A stretch of DNA of 64,000 bases from CAWGXG01 sp963826505 (GCA_963826505.1 CAWGXG010000002.1:62001-126000); one strand, 5' to 3'. Positions 45,816 to 55,764 are shown, counted from the first letter of the stretch. Numbers and translations: made by a program. The notes: generated by a model from the sequence alone, not told the origin.

Positions 45816-46613
45816 GTGAAAGCCGTGCGTCCATTTGTGCCATTGAGGTCCCTCAAACGATGGGGGACTGGGGTCCTCAAAAATCGGTTAGCGCTGCTAA
45901 TCATTTTGTGGGTAATCGAGCTCCAGTTCTTCACGATCAATTTTTTGAACGCTCGCCTGCGCGCTCCTACCGACGGCTGGGAACTCCGTATTGGCCTGGT
46001 GGACGATCACCTGGTGCCGCGTAGCATTTGGCTGCTGCCCTATTTTATTGGGTTCTTCTTGGCGGCGCTGCTGCCGCTGTGGGCGATGTTTGCCATGCCC
46101 AACGAAATTTACCGCCAATACATCCTGGCGATGTTGACGGCGGCGCTGTTTGGGTATGCGATCTACATTTTGCTTCCCACGTACGTCACCAAACCGCCAC
46201 CTGAAGCCGTGCAGGGGCACGGTGTTCTCGACCGCATGCTGCGCGAGACGTACCGGGCCGACGCGGCGACCAGTACCCACAACGCCGCTCCTAGTCAGCA
46301 TGTGTTTTACGCGGTGCTCAATGCGGCTTTCATGATTCGCTGGCGGCCCCGTATGCGTGTATTCTGGTTCTGGACCACGCTCGCGGCGCTGATCTGCTCG
46401 TCTACGCTGCTGACCATGCGCCACAACGCGCCGGATGTCATCACTGGCTACGCGGTGGCGTTGGGTGCCTATTATGTCGGACTGTGGCTCGGCGCGCGCG
46501 TTACCGCTCGTCTGGGCGATGCGGCCGCGCCGATCACCGTCCCCGTGCTCGATCGCTATCTCCCCTACCGTCTGCGCCGCCGCTCCCGTGGCCTGAACAC
46601 CAGCCTGTTCTGA
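45816..46613 (+). CDS. PAP2-like membrane phosphatase
   Basis: 265 residues with about six membrane helices (LALLIILWVIELQFFTINFL; IWLLPYFIGFFLAALLPLWAM; FWTTLAALICSSTLLTM). Phosphatase motifs C2 and C3 are recognisable: APSQHVFYAVLNA (PSxH) and TMRHNAPDVITGY (RHxxxD variant). Similar to lipid phosphate phosphatases and inositol-phosphorylceramide synthases; the active site would face outside. GTG start at 45816 without a strong ribosome site. Possibly co-transcribed with the small Arg-rich gene. Confidence 0.78.
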   Translation: MKAVRPFVPLRSLKRWGTGVLKNRLALLIILWVIELQFFTINFLNARLRAPTDGWELRIGLVDDHLVPRSIWLLPYFIGFFLAALLPLWAMFAMPNEIYRQYILAMLTAALFGYAIYILLPTYVTKPPPEAVQGHGVLDRMLRETYRADAATSTHNAAPSQHVFYAVLNAAFMIRWRPRMRVFWFWTTLAALICSSTLLTMRHNAPDVITGYAVALGAYYVGLWLGARVTARLGDAAAPITVPVLDRYLPYRLRRRSRGLNTSLF

Positions 46614-46752
46614 TCTTGATCCCCGCTGCGTGACGTTTTTTGTCACCTATGACCAAACCAGCGCGCTGGTAACTGGTTATAATGACCCACCAGCGTGGGG
46701 CGTCGCGTGGGAGGGTGACCTGTTCCCGGCGTAACGGCTTCCGCGCTGATCC

Positions 46753-46783
46753 AACGGCGAGACGCATGCGTTCGCCGTTTTTT
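46753..46783 (+). terminator. Terminator or attenuator in the aminotransferase leader
   Basis: AACGGCGA (46753-46760) pairs with TCGCCGTT (46772-46779), followed by six T. It lies 26 bases before the aminotransferase ATG and just before its AAGGAG. A TATAAT occurs at 46678-46683, so the hairpin may lie inside the transcript and act as an attenuator; otherwise it ends the PAP2 transcript. Confidence 0.7.
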
Positions 46784-46809
46784 GACCCTGCGCTGTGAAG
46801 GAGACTCCC

Positions 46810-48114
46810 ATGACCGCCTACGATACCCCCAGGTTTGCCGTGCCGGATGCCAACCGCATCCCCGTGAATCCTTATCCTGGCAATCTGTTCGAGATTCCGC
46901 CGTCGCGGATGTTCATGATCAAGCTGTCGCTCAAGAAATACCGCGAGAAAATCGGGCCGGGGGCGGTGGTATTCGATGCGTCACAGGGGGACGGCGGAGC
47001 GTCGCTGCCGGGCGTGCCGGTCGAATTACTGGACGCGGCGCACGTGTTGGTGCGCGAGCACGGCACCGGCTACGATTTCCCTTACGGCACCGACGCCTTT
47101 CGCCAGTCCGTCATTGAGGATTACTGGCAGCTCGATCCCGCGCTGGGCTGGGGACCGGCCAACGTGCTGGCCGCCGTCGGTGGGCGCGACGCTCTGCACA
47201 AAGCCTACGACGCGATGATCAACCTGGGAACCGGGCGCGTCGGTGACGCCGTGCTGGTGTCGCGCGTGCCCTGGATCAGCTATACGTGGGGCCCCTACGC
47301 CATCGGCGCCAACGTGCTGCTCGCGCCCGGCGACGAGGCGAGCGCCTGGCGCTATACGCCGGAGGCGATCCGCGAGTCGGTGGCGTACTGTGCGGCGCAG
47401 GATCGCAAGATCGCCGGGATTATCATCACCTCACCCGATAACCCGACCGGCCAGACGCTCAGCCTGGACGAGCAGGTCGCGCTGGGCAAGGCCGCGCTCG
47501 AGGCCGGGATCAGCTATGTGCTGTATGACTGGATCTACCATTACATCACCGAAGACGCGCCCGCGGACGCGAACGCGCTGCTCAGCGCCTTTACGCCGGA
47601 CGAGCGCGAGCGGATCATGATTCTGGACGGGCTGACGAAGTCGCTCGGGGCGTCGAATGTCCGCAACGCGCATTTGATGGCCAGCACCAAAGTGGTGAAG
47701 TTTATCAGCAGCCGCGCCTCGCACGGCGTGATCCCGCACTTTCACGGACAGGCGGTCGCGATGGTGGCCTATAAGCAGGGTTTCCGGCAGGCGGCCGATC
47801 CGATCATCGGTCCGACCAACGCCAGCCGCGCGATCGTGCGCCGCTTCCTGACCGATCACGGCTACCGTTTCATCATGGGCGACGGCGGCTATTACGCCTT
47901 CGTCAATGTCGGCCAGTGGATGCAGGCGGCGAATATGCAGGACAGCTTCGCGTTGGGCGCTTTCCTGGCGGAAGAATACGGTGTGGCGGTGGTGCCGGGC
48001 GCGGCTTTCTCCGACGAGGGCAACGACTGGATTCGCTTCTCCTACGCGCTGCCGCCCGAGGTCACGCAGGCCACCCTGGAACGCTTCCATAGTGGGCTAA
48101 CAGCGATCAGTTGA
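46810..48114 (+). CDS. Class I/II PLP-dependent aminotransferase
   Basis: 434 residues from ATG at 46810 (AAGGAG). PLP site: ITSPDNPTGQ (Asn-Pro), DWIYHYI (Tyr), DGLTKSLGASNVR (Schiff-base Lys with SxxxxxxR) and the substrate Arg in WIRFSYALP. Belongs to the aspartate-aminotransferase fold; the substrate amino acid cannot be told. The C-terminal residues are coded within a dispersed GCGATCAG repeat. A T-run hairpin precedes its ribosome site. Confidence 0.88.
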   Translation: MTAYDTPRFAVPDANRIPVNPYPGNLFEIPPSRMFMIKLSLKKYREKIGPGAVVFDASQGDGGASLPGVPVELLDAAHVLVREHGTGYDFPYGTDAFRQSVIEDYWQLDPALGWGPANVLAAVGGRDALHKAYDAMINLGTGRVGDAVLVSRVPWISYTWGPYAIGANVLLAPGDEASAWRYTPEAIRESVAYCAAQDRKIAGIIITSPDNPTGQTLSLDEQVALGKAALEAGISYVLYDWIYHYITEDAPADANALLSAFTPDERERIMILDGLTKSLGASNVRNAHLMASTKVVKFISSRASHGVIPHFHGQAVAMVAYKQGFRQAADPIIGPTNASRAIVRRFLTDHGYRFIMGDGGYYAFVNVGQWMQAANMQDSFALGAFLAEEYGVAVVPGAAFSDEGNDWIRFSYALPPEVTQATLERFHSGLTAIS

Positions 48115-48220
48115 CCGCGGACAGTAAAAGCAAACGGCGACCAGGTTGAGTCAGACGATTTTCCCCCTCTCCACGCCCGCGTGGGGCTGGGGCTGGGGTG
48201 GGGCTCACTGATCGCTGTTA
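48098..48220. repeat. Inverted pair of family C repeats around a family A palindrome
   Basis: TAACAGCGATCAGT (48098-48111) is repeated exactly in reverse orientation at 48207-48220; between them is CCACGC-CC-GCGTGG (48171-48184) with a G-rich tail. The stop codons of both convergent genes (48114 and 48218) lie in or at the repeat arms. Confidence 0.65.
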
Positions 48221-50605
48221 CCTGTCCGCTTCCGGAGGCGGGGGCGCGCCGTGCGCCTGACGCGGCAGCGTGAGCGTGAAGGTGCTGCCCTCGCCCAGCG
48301 TGCTGGTGACGGTCAAATCGCCGCCGTGGCGCATGGCCAGCAGGCGCGATACGGGCAGCCCTAACCCGGTGCCGCGCTCGTCCGTATCGGGCTCGCCGCG
48401 TTTGTGCTGGAAGGGCTCGAAGACGTAGCGCAAACGGTCCTCGTTGATGCCCGGTCCCGTATCGCGCACGGAAATGTGGATCGTGTCGTCTTCGTTATCG
48501 CAGTAAGCCGAGAGGACGATCTCCCCGGCGGGCGTGAACTTGACCGCGTTGCTCATCAGCGTGATCAGCATGTAGCGCAGCCGCTCCAAATCGGCCCACA
48601 AAGGCGGCAGCGGCGCAGTGAGGTGCATCAGGTCCAATCGCAGCGTGAGATCGTGGTCGGGGTAGCCCGCCTGGTGCAGGGCGCGCGCCGCGTTCATGAT
48701 CTCTTCGAGCAGCGGCGTCAGGCGCACCCACTGGTAATTGAGCTGCATTTCCCCGGTTTCGATCGTCGAGAGATCGAACATATCCTCGATCAAGGCTTGC
48801 AGTCCGCGTCCCTGTTCGACCACGTAGCGCTGTCGTTCGAGCACCGGCTCCGGCAGCGTACCATAAACGCCGCTCAGCATCGTCTCGGAATAACCGATCA
48901 TCGTGTTGAGCGGTCCGCGCAGCCGGTGGGCGGCGCTGTTGAGAAAACGCGATTTGAGCGTGTTGGCCTGGTTGGCGTGCAGTGTGGCCTGGGCCAGATC
49001 GCGATTGGCCGTCTCGAGCGCGGTGAACGCCTGCGCGTTGTGCATGGCTGCGCCGATTTCGTCCGCCAGCGACCTGAGCACTTCCATTTCGTCCCGCGCG
49101 AAGGCGTCGCGATGATCAGCTTCGAGATTCAGCACGCCCGTCACGTTGCCCTCGAAATGGATCGGGATGATCAGCGCGCAGCGGCTGGCGGGCGTGTCCA
49201 CCGAGGGAAGATAGCGCGGCTCGCGCGTGGTGTCGGGCACATAATAGAGCTGGCCGTGCCGTCCCACCCAGGCCAGCACGTTGTGCGGCGCATCCTGCAG
49301 CAGCACGCGATCGCGCGCCGGTGTGTGATGGCTGGGCGCTGGCACGAGGGCGCTCGTGTCGGCATCCACCAGCATGATCTCGGCGTGATAAACTCCAAAC
49401 CGCTCGCAGATCAACTCTGTGGCGACGTCGGTCAGCAGGCGCGGATCGAGCAGAGGGGTTAACGCGTGTGTGATGCCCGCTGCTCGTTCGAGTTCCGACG
49501 CTTTGCGCGCCAGTTCGCGCGCGCGCTGATCGACCAGTTCCTGCAAATTGTGGGAATACGCATCGATCTGTTTTTGGCTGCTCGCCATGCGTTCGACCAT
49601 CTGGTTGAAGATAGCGGCCAGCTCGACGAACTCGCGATCGGTATAGGGGGGCATACGCACCCGGTAGCGGTAATCGCCGCCGGTCACCGCGCGCGCGCCG
49701 GTATGCAGCACGTTCAGTGGACCCGACACGGTGCGCTGATTGCGCCGGATGAGCCATTCTCCGACGGCGGCGGTCAGCACCAGCGCCAACCCCCACAGTC
49801 CTAACAGCCGCACGACCGGAGCCGCGAACGTACTGAGCGACGTCTCTGTGATGATGATGAATCCGGCGCTAGTCGCGTGTTGCGCGTCGCCCACCGCCCA
49901 ACGTCCCGCCAGCCCTTTGTATACCCGCATGCCGATGTGGCCCTGGTTCACGTCGCGCAGCAGCGCAAAATCGGCGGGATGGATACTCGCGTCGATGGTT
50001 TGTCGGGGCGCGGTGGCGAGCAGCGTTCCGTCCTCTGTGACGAAATAGGCATAGCCCGCTGAGCCGTGCGCCGTCGCCAGCGCGGCGGCGAAAAACTGCT
50101 GCGGATCGGCTTCCGCGATGATCGCGCCCGCGCCGTCAGGGGTGGGCACGGCCAGCACCAGCTCGCCATCGTTCATGCTTTGAAACGGGTTATGGGACGC
50201 CAGGACCGCTTGCAGGGCGAGCGCGTCGCCCCAGTCGCGCGGTTCGCCGTCGGGCACCACCGCGAGCGTGTGTCCATCCGCTGCGACGACGCTGACCCGT
50301 GTCAGGGCAGGGTTCAACGCGCGCAGGCGTTCCAGCGCGGCGGGATCCGTGCCCGCCGCGGTCAGTGCAGTTTGCAGACTGGTGACCGCGTTTTGTGCCG
50401 CCGCGTCGATCTGCGTGGCGATCATCGCATGCAGGCGGGTGAGGTTGTGCCGCTCTTCCAGCGCGGTGATCAACACAGCGCTGGCCACCACCAACAGGAC
50501 CAGCGCGTTCATGCCCACGATCATCGTCAGCCGCCAGCGGGCGCGCAGACTGCGCGCGGGCAGGACGGGTCTTGGGGGAGTGGGGAGCGTAGGCGCGATC
50601 GTCAT
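48218..50605 (-). CDS. Sensor histidine kinase with extracytoplasmic domain, HAMP and GAF
   Basis: 795 residues. Membrane helix about 28-50, an extracytoplasmic CACHE-like domain (about 50-265, for example GYAYFVTEDGTLLATAP), second helix about 268-290, HAMP (GPLNVLHTGARAVTGGDYRYRV), coiled coil, GAF (about 375-520), DHp with His560 in a variant AAHRLRGPLNTMIGY motif, and HATPase_c with LMSNAVKFTPAG, VRDTGPGI and GTGLGLPVSRLL. The atypical residues after the phosphoacceptor His may lower activity or alter partner choice. No adjacent response regulator. Confidence 0.9.
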   Translation of the reverse strand: MTIAPTLPTPPRPVLPARSLRARWRLTMIVGMNALVLLVVASAVLITALEERHNLTRLHAMIATQIDAAAQNAVTSLQTALTAAGTDPAALERLRALNPALTRVSVVAADGHTLAVVPDGEPRDWGDALALQAVLASHNPFQSMNDGELVLAVPTPDGAGAIIAEADPQQFFAAALATAHGSAGYAYFVTEDGTLLATAPRQTIDASIHPADFALLRDVNQGHIGMRVYKGLAGRWAVGDAQHATSAGFIIITETSLSTFAAPVVRLLGLWGLALVLTAAVGEWLIRRNQRTVSGPLNVLHTGARAVTGGDYRYRVRMPPYTDREFVELAAIFNQMVERMASSQKQIDAYSHNLQELVDQRARELARKASELERAAGITHALTPLLDPRLLTDVATELICERFGVYHAEIMLVDADTSALVPAPSHHTPARDRVLLQDAPHNVLAWVGRHGQLYYVPDTTREPRYLPSVDTPASRCALIIPIHFEGNVTGVLNLEADHRDAFARDEMEVLRSLADEIGAAMHNAQAFTALETANRDLAQATLHANQANTLKSRFLNSAAHRLRGPLNTMIGYSETMLSGVYGTLPEPVLERQRYVVEQGRGLQALIEDMFDLSTIETGEMQLNYQWVRLTPLLEEIMNAARALHQAGYPDHDLTLRLDLMHLTAPLPPLWADLERLRYMLITLMSNAVKFTPAGEIVLSAYCDNEDDTIHISVRDTGPGINEDRLRYVFEPFQHKRGEPDTDERGTGLGLPVSRLLAMRHGGDLTVTSTLGEGSTFTLTLPRQAHGAPPPPEADR

Positions 50606-50700
50606 AAGTTATCATGTCCGTAGGTGTGGGCAGGCCGCCCAATGAGTGGGAATTATAAGCCGGGGGCGGGCGATCGGCAATGCGGGTGCGTCTACCCACG

Positions 50701-50728
50701 TTGACAGTGCCCCGGGCTGTGGTATAAT
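50701..50728 (+). promoter_or_regulatory. Strong consensus promoter with long leader
   Basis: TTGACA (50701-50706), 16-base spacer, TGG and TATAAT (50723-50728): consensus -35 and extended -10. The leader to the next start is about 180 bases and contains an AT-rich imperfect inverted repeat GTTAACGT ... ACGTTATTAAC (about 50752-50786). The 313-base gap 50606-50918 has no other gene. Confidence 0.7.
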
Positions 50729-50918
50729 CCGCCCCGGTTGTAAATTCGTTAACGTAAATATTAATAGAGACGTTATTAACTGTTTCGACATGCCAGGAAC
50801 GGACCTTATAGCGGGTACTACCGGTATGTAACAACGCACACCACCATCGCACCGCGCTCCGCCGGAGTCGATCGCGATTCCAATAGGTTGTTCACACGAG
50901 GGCCGGGCATGAACTCAG

Positions 50919-52622
50919 TTGGACCGTCGCACGTGGATCAGTTTGATCGTCGCGCTGGCCATTGCCACTGGCGGCGGCGTTCTGCGCGCGGCGCACGCCC
51001 AGGGGACTCCCACCAATCTGTTGGTCAATGGCAGTATGGAATCGCCCTATTATGCCGAGGGCGCTCCGACGCGCACCGTCCCGCACGGCTGGCATCTGTG
51101 GGTTGGATCGGGCGCGCCCAACGCTGTGCCCTACAAGGAAAAACCCCAGGTTCGTGACGGTGATGTTTCGTGGAATATCGCACAGAGCGGCAGCGCGTTC
51201 ACCGTCGCGGGCTACCAGCAGGTCCCCAATGTGACGCCCGGCGATACCCTGCGCCTGACGGCGTATGGCTGGGTGTTCGCCTGCGACGATCCAGTTGGCC
51301 TGTGTACCATCGCTCAGCCGCCTTACCGCCGCTCCGATGCGGCAGCGGGCGCGCTGCTGCGGGTGGGCATTGATACCGCTGGCGGCACCGATCCCATGGC
51401 CCCGGGCATTCACTGGTCGGCGGCGGTAGCGCCTTACGACCAGTGGTCCGAGCTGAGCGTCAGCGCGGAGGCGCAGTCGGACACGGTCACGGTGTTCTTG
51501 TACGGCACACAAACGCGGGGTCTGGCGATCAACGCGCTGTACTGGGATCAGGTCACGCTGGTGGTGGGGTCCGAAGCCACCCCGGTTCCGAATTCTGTCC
51601 CCTATGTTCTGCCACAAGGCGTACGCCCCGATGGCAGCATCGTGCATACCATCCAGGCGGGCGACACCCTGTCAAGCATTGCCTACGCCTATGCCGACTA
51701 TGGCGTGACGGTCGCCTCGATCGCCGATCTGAATGAGGGCATCCGCCCGAACACGCGCTTCCTGACGCCGGGCGACGAACTGGTGATTTTGCCTCCCGGA
51801 TCGGTCGATCCGGCTACGGGCGAGATGATCGCCGAGACGCCCACTCCCACGATCACGCCGCTCCCTGTCGCTACGCTGACTCCTTCAGCCACGCGTACCG
51901 CCACACCCTTTGCCTCACCCACCGGTGTCCAGCCCAGCCCGACGCCTGCCATCAGCAGCGCGACGCCTGTCACTGCTACCGCCGCCGACACGCCGACACC
52001 TACCGCGGAGCCGGTCATCACTGGCGAGCCGTCCCTCACCGTCGTGCCAGTCTTCACGCCGACGCAGACCGCGCCGCCGCCAGGACTCATGCCTGCCGTG
52101 GGGACATTATGCCTGTCCGTTTTTCGAGATGACAACCTCAACGGGCAGCGGGACGATGGGGAAATCACGCTAACCGGGGTGATGGTCAAACTTTCGGGAT
52201 CCGCGGGATCGGAGCAGGTGGCGATCGAAAGTGCCGCCGATCCGCTGTGCGTCGATCGCGCGGCTGGGACTTACAGCGTGCAGATTACGCCGCCCGGCGG
52301 GTTTGGCCTGACGACGGCCGGATCGCTGCTGGTCGAGTTGGCGAGCGGGCGGCGTTACGTGGTGACCGCGGGTGCGGCTCCGGGCTTCAGCCCGCCGACT
52401 CCACCCGATAATGCGGCGAGCAGCGCCGCCGTTCCGACCTCTCCGGTGCTTGAAACGGGGGCGGTCGCGCCTCTGATCGAGGTCAACGCGGGAACGCCAG
52501 CCTCTGATAGCCAGACGTGGCTGGACCGGCTTTACGATGCCAGCGGTGTGATCGTGCTGGTCGCTGCGGCTGTGATCGCGGTAGGCAGTGTGTTGGCGCT
52601 GGGCCTGTTGCGCCGCCAGTAA
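50919..52622 (+). CDS. Exported LysM protein with SdrD-B-like domain and C-terminal anchor
   Basis: 567 residues. Signal peptide (LIVALAIATGGGVLRAAHAQ), a carbohydrate-binding-module-like beta domain (NLLVNGSMESPYYAEG ... WDQVTLVVG, about 30-220), a LysM unit (VHTIQAGDTLSSIAYAYADYG, about 245-295, peptidoglycan binding), a Thr/Pro-rich linker, a prealbumin/SdrD-B-like unit (LCLSVFRDDNLNGQRDDGE) and a membrane helix at the end. Start is TTG at 50919; an ATG at 50909 with a GAGGG site is one base out of frame and would fit if one t of GTTGG were extra. Confidence 0.78.
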   Translation: MDRRTWISLIVALAIATGGGVLRAAHAQGTPTNLLVNGSMESPYYAEGAPTRTVPHGWHLWVGSGAPNAVPYKEKPQVRDGDVSWNIAQSGSAFTVAGYQQVPNVTPGDTLRLTAYGWVFACDDPVGLCTIAQPPYRRSDAAAGALLRVGIDTAGGTDPMAPGIHWSAAVAPYDQWSELSVSAEAQSDTVTVFLYGTQTRGLAINALYWDQVTLVVGSEATPVPNSVPYVLPQGVRPDGSIVHTIQAGDTLSSIAYAYADYGVTVASIADLNEGIRPNTRFLTPGDELVILPPGSVDPATGEMIAETPTPTITPLPVATLTPSATRTATPFASPTGVQPSPTPAISSATPVTATAADTPTPTAEPVITGEPSLTVVPVFTPTQTAPPPGLMPAVGTLCLSVFRDDNLNGQRDDGEITLTGVMVKLSGSAGSEQVAIESAADPLCVDRAAGTYSVQITPPGGFGLTTAGSLLVELASGRRYVVTAGAAPGFSPPTPPDNAASSAAVPTSPVLETGAVAPLIEVNAGTPASDSQTWLDRLYDASGVIVLVAAAVIAVGSVLALGLLRRQ

Positions 52623-52641
52623 CGGGGAACCGGCTGGCGCG

Positions 52642-53322
52642 CTATTTGCCCGCACCGAACAGCGTGGCGAGGTCGTAAAATGTGCGGGCTTCGCAGTCCG
52701 TCTGCACGGCGGGATCGTCCGGCAAAAACCCCACCGTCATCAACCCCAACCCCCTGGCACAGGTCAGGCTGACCGAGGTTTGCCCGACGAAAGCCGTCTC
52801 GTCCGGCGGACAGCCCATCCGCTCCAGCGCCCGCTTGAAGATAACCGGTTCCGCGCACGTCGCGCCGACATCCGCCGACACCACGAAGGCCGTCCACAGC
52901 GAGGGCGATACGTTGCGCACCGCTAACCACGCCAACAGGTCGCCCATCGGGTGTGGCGAGTCGGTGACGACGCCCAGGCGCAGATCGACATCGCGCAGCG
53001 TCACGAGCGTTTCCCACACGCCAGGGTACAACTCCGGCTCTGACGCGTCATGCAGCAGCGCCTCGCGTCCCGCCGCGAACAACGCGGGATCGGTCAGACC
53101 GTGGACGCGCAGCACGGCGTCGTAAAACGTCTCGCGCGTGATACGCCCGGTGTATACGTCAAACTGAGCGGCGCGCAGCGCTCGCTGCACGATAGATGGG
53201 TGGCGAAGAGTCAGTCCGTGCCCGACCAGGAAGGTTGCCAGGTGAGGGTTTTGGCGGGGGTAGTGGTACAGCACGCCATCTGTTTCAAAGAGAACGCCCC
53301 GGATCGCACGCCGTTCTGACAC
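52642..53322 (-). CDS. HAD-superfamily protein lacking key catalytic residues
   Basis: 226 residues from GTG at 53322 (AAAGGTGA upstream). HAD phosphatase fold with a cap: motif I reads LFETDGVLYHY, so the nucleophile position is Glu13 instead of Asp while Asp15 remains; motif II VVTDSPHP; motif III Lys in EPVIFKRAL; motif IV reads FVGQTSVSLT, lacking the GDxxxD acids that hold Mg2+. It is probably catalytically inactive or altered. A longer frame upstream to 53688 looks like leader sequence. Confidence 0.75.
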   Translation of the reverse strand: MSERRAIRGVLFETDGVLYHYPRQNPHLATFLVGHGLTLRHPSIVQRALRAAQFDVYTGRITRETFYDAVLRVHGLTDPALFAAGREALLHDASEPELYPGVWETLVTLRDVDLRLGVVTDSPHPMGDLLAWLAVRNVSPSLWTAFVVSADVGATCAEPVIFKRALERMGCPPDETAFVGQTSVSLTCARGLGLMTVGFLPDDPAVQTDCEARTFYDLATLFGAGK

Positions 53323-53572
53323 TGTGTGATGTTCACCTTTGCCGTCAGCAAACCAGTCTGTTTCAGTATAGCAGAAGCGTCGCTCAACCGGAATGACAAA
53401 CCGCGCGCCGGGCGTGCATACGCGCCCTACACTCGCTATAATCTGCAAATATCCGCTGTACCGCTGGCCAGATCCCGGTGTTAAGGTCGTGTACCCTGCG
53501 CGCACAGGCACACGACGGGTTGGTTTGAATCGGATTCCGGCACCCCATCCCGGAGCTAAACGGAGTAGACGC

Positions 53573-55752
53573 ATGAAACAACGCCATTTGACAGGATTAC
53601 TCGTTGCCGTATCCCTGCTGGTCAGCCTGCTCAGCGGCACCATCGTCAGCGGGGCGCAAAGCGCGCCGGAGCTGACGGAAACATTCACCTGGCAGCCTTA
53701 CGGCCTGACCGTGCAATATCCGACGGACTGGGCCATCACCGAGGGACAGACCGTCAGCATACACCCCACCGGGCGCGATATCAGCGATGGCCTGGGGCCG
53801 GAATTGGTGCTCTTTCAAATGCCGATTACATCGCCGGATATTCTGGACAGCTGGATCGAATCGTTCACGAACAGTTCCAACGGCAAGCACGACACCGTGG
53901 TGTCCGGCATCTGAACGGCTACCCGATCCGCAGCACGCGTATCACCTGGGATGGCACCAACGCCGTCGGCGGTCTGCTGCTGATCGCGGCAGGTGAGGAT
54001 CAAGCGCTGGGAGCCGCCTATATCGTGCGCCGCAGCGAAAGCGCGATCTTCATGCCGACCCTGCAAGCCATCGCCACCAGCCTGAGCTTTGATCCTGCCA
54101 CCAGCGTGCGCCATACCGGCCTATCCATGAGCGTGGCGTCGGTACAGCTCCCGCAGCGTTTACATTGGGACGCTGCCGGGCTGGCACTCTATTTCCCGGC
54201 AGACTGGAGTGTCGCTGAGGAGGCCTCCGATGCGGCTTACATTGAGCATGTGTTGACGGCTAGCTCTGCGACTCGGATTCCGTTCCGGCTGATCCAGGCA
54301 GTTACGTTCAAGAATTACGTGACGTTCGACCTGCCGGAATTTTTCACGCTCGCCGTGGGCGAGAATGAGACGCTGGGCGACCCGGTTGAGACGACCGTGG
54401 CCGGATATCCCGCCGCGCTGGTGGACATGCTCGATCAGAGTGGCACGCCCACAGAGTTGACGCGCCTGATTATCGTCGACATGGCGGACCAGGACCGGCT
54501 GGTCGTGCTCAGACTCACCGCTGATCAAAGCGCGTGGGATGATTTCCGCCCGCTGGCAAGTGCGTTCTTGAGCAGCATCGAGCGCACCGGCGATCAGACC
54601 GCGTTCGTCCCGACGGGTGGCACGCTGGTGCCGGTGTCACGCACGCAGCCGGGTCCGCTGGGCGTGCTGCGCCAGGACGGCCCGACGACCACCCCTTACG
54701 ATTGGGTATCCTTCGGCATCGCGTTCAATCTGCCCGAAGGCTGGGCCGATATTCACGACGGCCAGAACTTCGATCTGGCACTGGTGTCGCCTGAAGCGAT
54801 CGCCGCCGGGCAAGGCGCTTACCTCACGGTCCGCATTTTCACTACGCTGGGCCAGGATACTTCCATCGAAAGCGCGCTCCAACCCCTGGCCGACCAGACC
54901 GGCGGCACGCTCGCGCCGTTCACCGCGGCGGAACGGGATGGTATGGCCGTGACCTTCACCGATGACTCCACCAGCACAGACAACATGCTGATCTTGCTGC
55001 CCTACGGTGAAGGGGAATCCATTATGTATATCCAGACGGTCGCGCCCAGCGGCGGCAACGAGGTTATCCTCTCGCTGTTGGACAGCATGACGGTTGAACC
55101 GCCCATGCCGGATTACGCCGCTGCCGATGCTGCGTGGCAGGCCAGTGTGGCCGAAAACGGTACGCTGACCTACGGCAGCGCGGATGCGCCCGTGCAGATG
55201 ATCGAGTACCTCTCGTTTACGTGCAGCCACTGCGCTGACTACACGCTCCAGATGGAACACCTGACGGCGCTCGAAGTCGAGCAGGGCCGCCTGCGCGTGG
55301 AGTGGGCTCCGCTGGCCGGGGATACCTTCGCCGAACTGGCGACGAACGCCACCTACTGCGCGGCGGAACAGGGCAAGGGGTTCAGCACCTATGAAGCGCT
55401 GTACGGCGGGTTCATTACGCAGGGCTATGATGTGGCCTACACGCAAGAAGGGCTGACCGCGTTGTTGGAGCCGCTCGGCGTGGATATGAGCGCGCTGCAA
55501 AGTTGCATCGACGCCAAGACCTACCAGGCATCGATCGACAAGGTGCGTCAGGATTTCGTGGATAACGGCTTGACCGGCACGCCTACCGTGATGCTGGCCA
55601 AGACCGGCGATACCTTCGAAACGCTGCTCTTCCCGGACGGGACCGTATGGAGCGGCGTCGTACCGATCGACATCCTGCGCACGATCCTGGATTCGATCAT
55701 CAGCGATGGCATGTCCATCTCCGACGCGATGAATTCCTACTTCAACAGCTAG
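53573..55752 (+). CDS. Exported PsbP-like protein with C-terminal DsbA/thioredoxin domain (one-base frameshift)
   Basis: About 726 residues after repair. Signal peptide (GLLVAVSLLVSLLSGTIVSGAQS), then three PsbP-like/CRSP-type modules (QPYGLTVQYPTDWAITEG; AAGLALYFPADWSVAEEA; FGIAFNLPEGWADIHDG). The last about 200 residues are a DsbA/thioredoxin-4 domain with SFTCSHCADYTLQ (active CxxC), TYCAAEQGKGFSTYEALY and NGLTGTPTVMLAKTG (cis-Pro loop). The frame breaks near 53911, consistent with one missing base. Suggests thiol oxidation or isomerisation in the envelope. GGAG precedes the ATG. Confidence 0.83.
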
Positions 55753-55764
55753 GAGTCATGTCCA

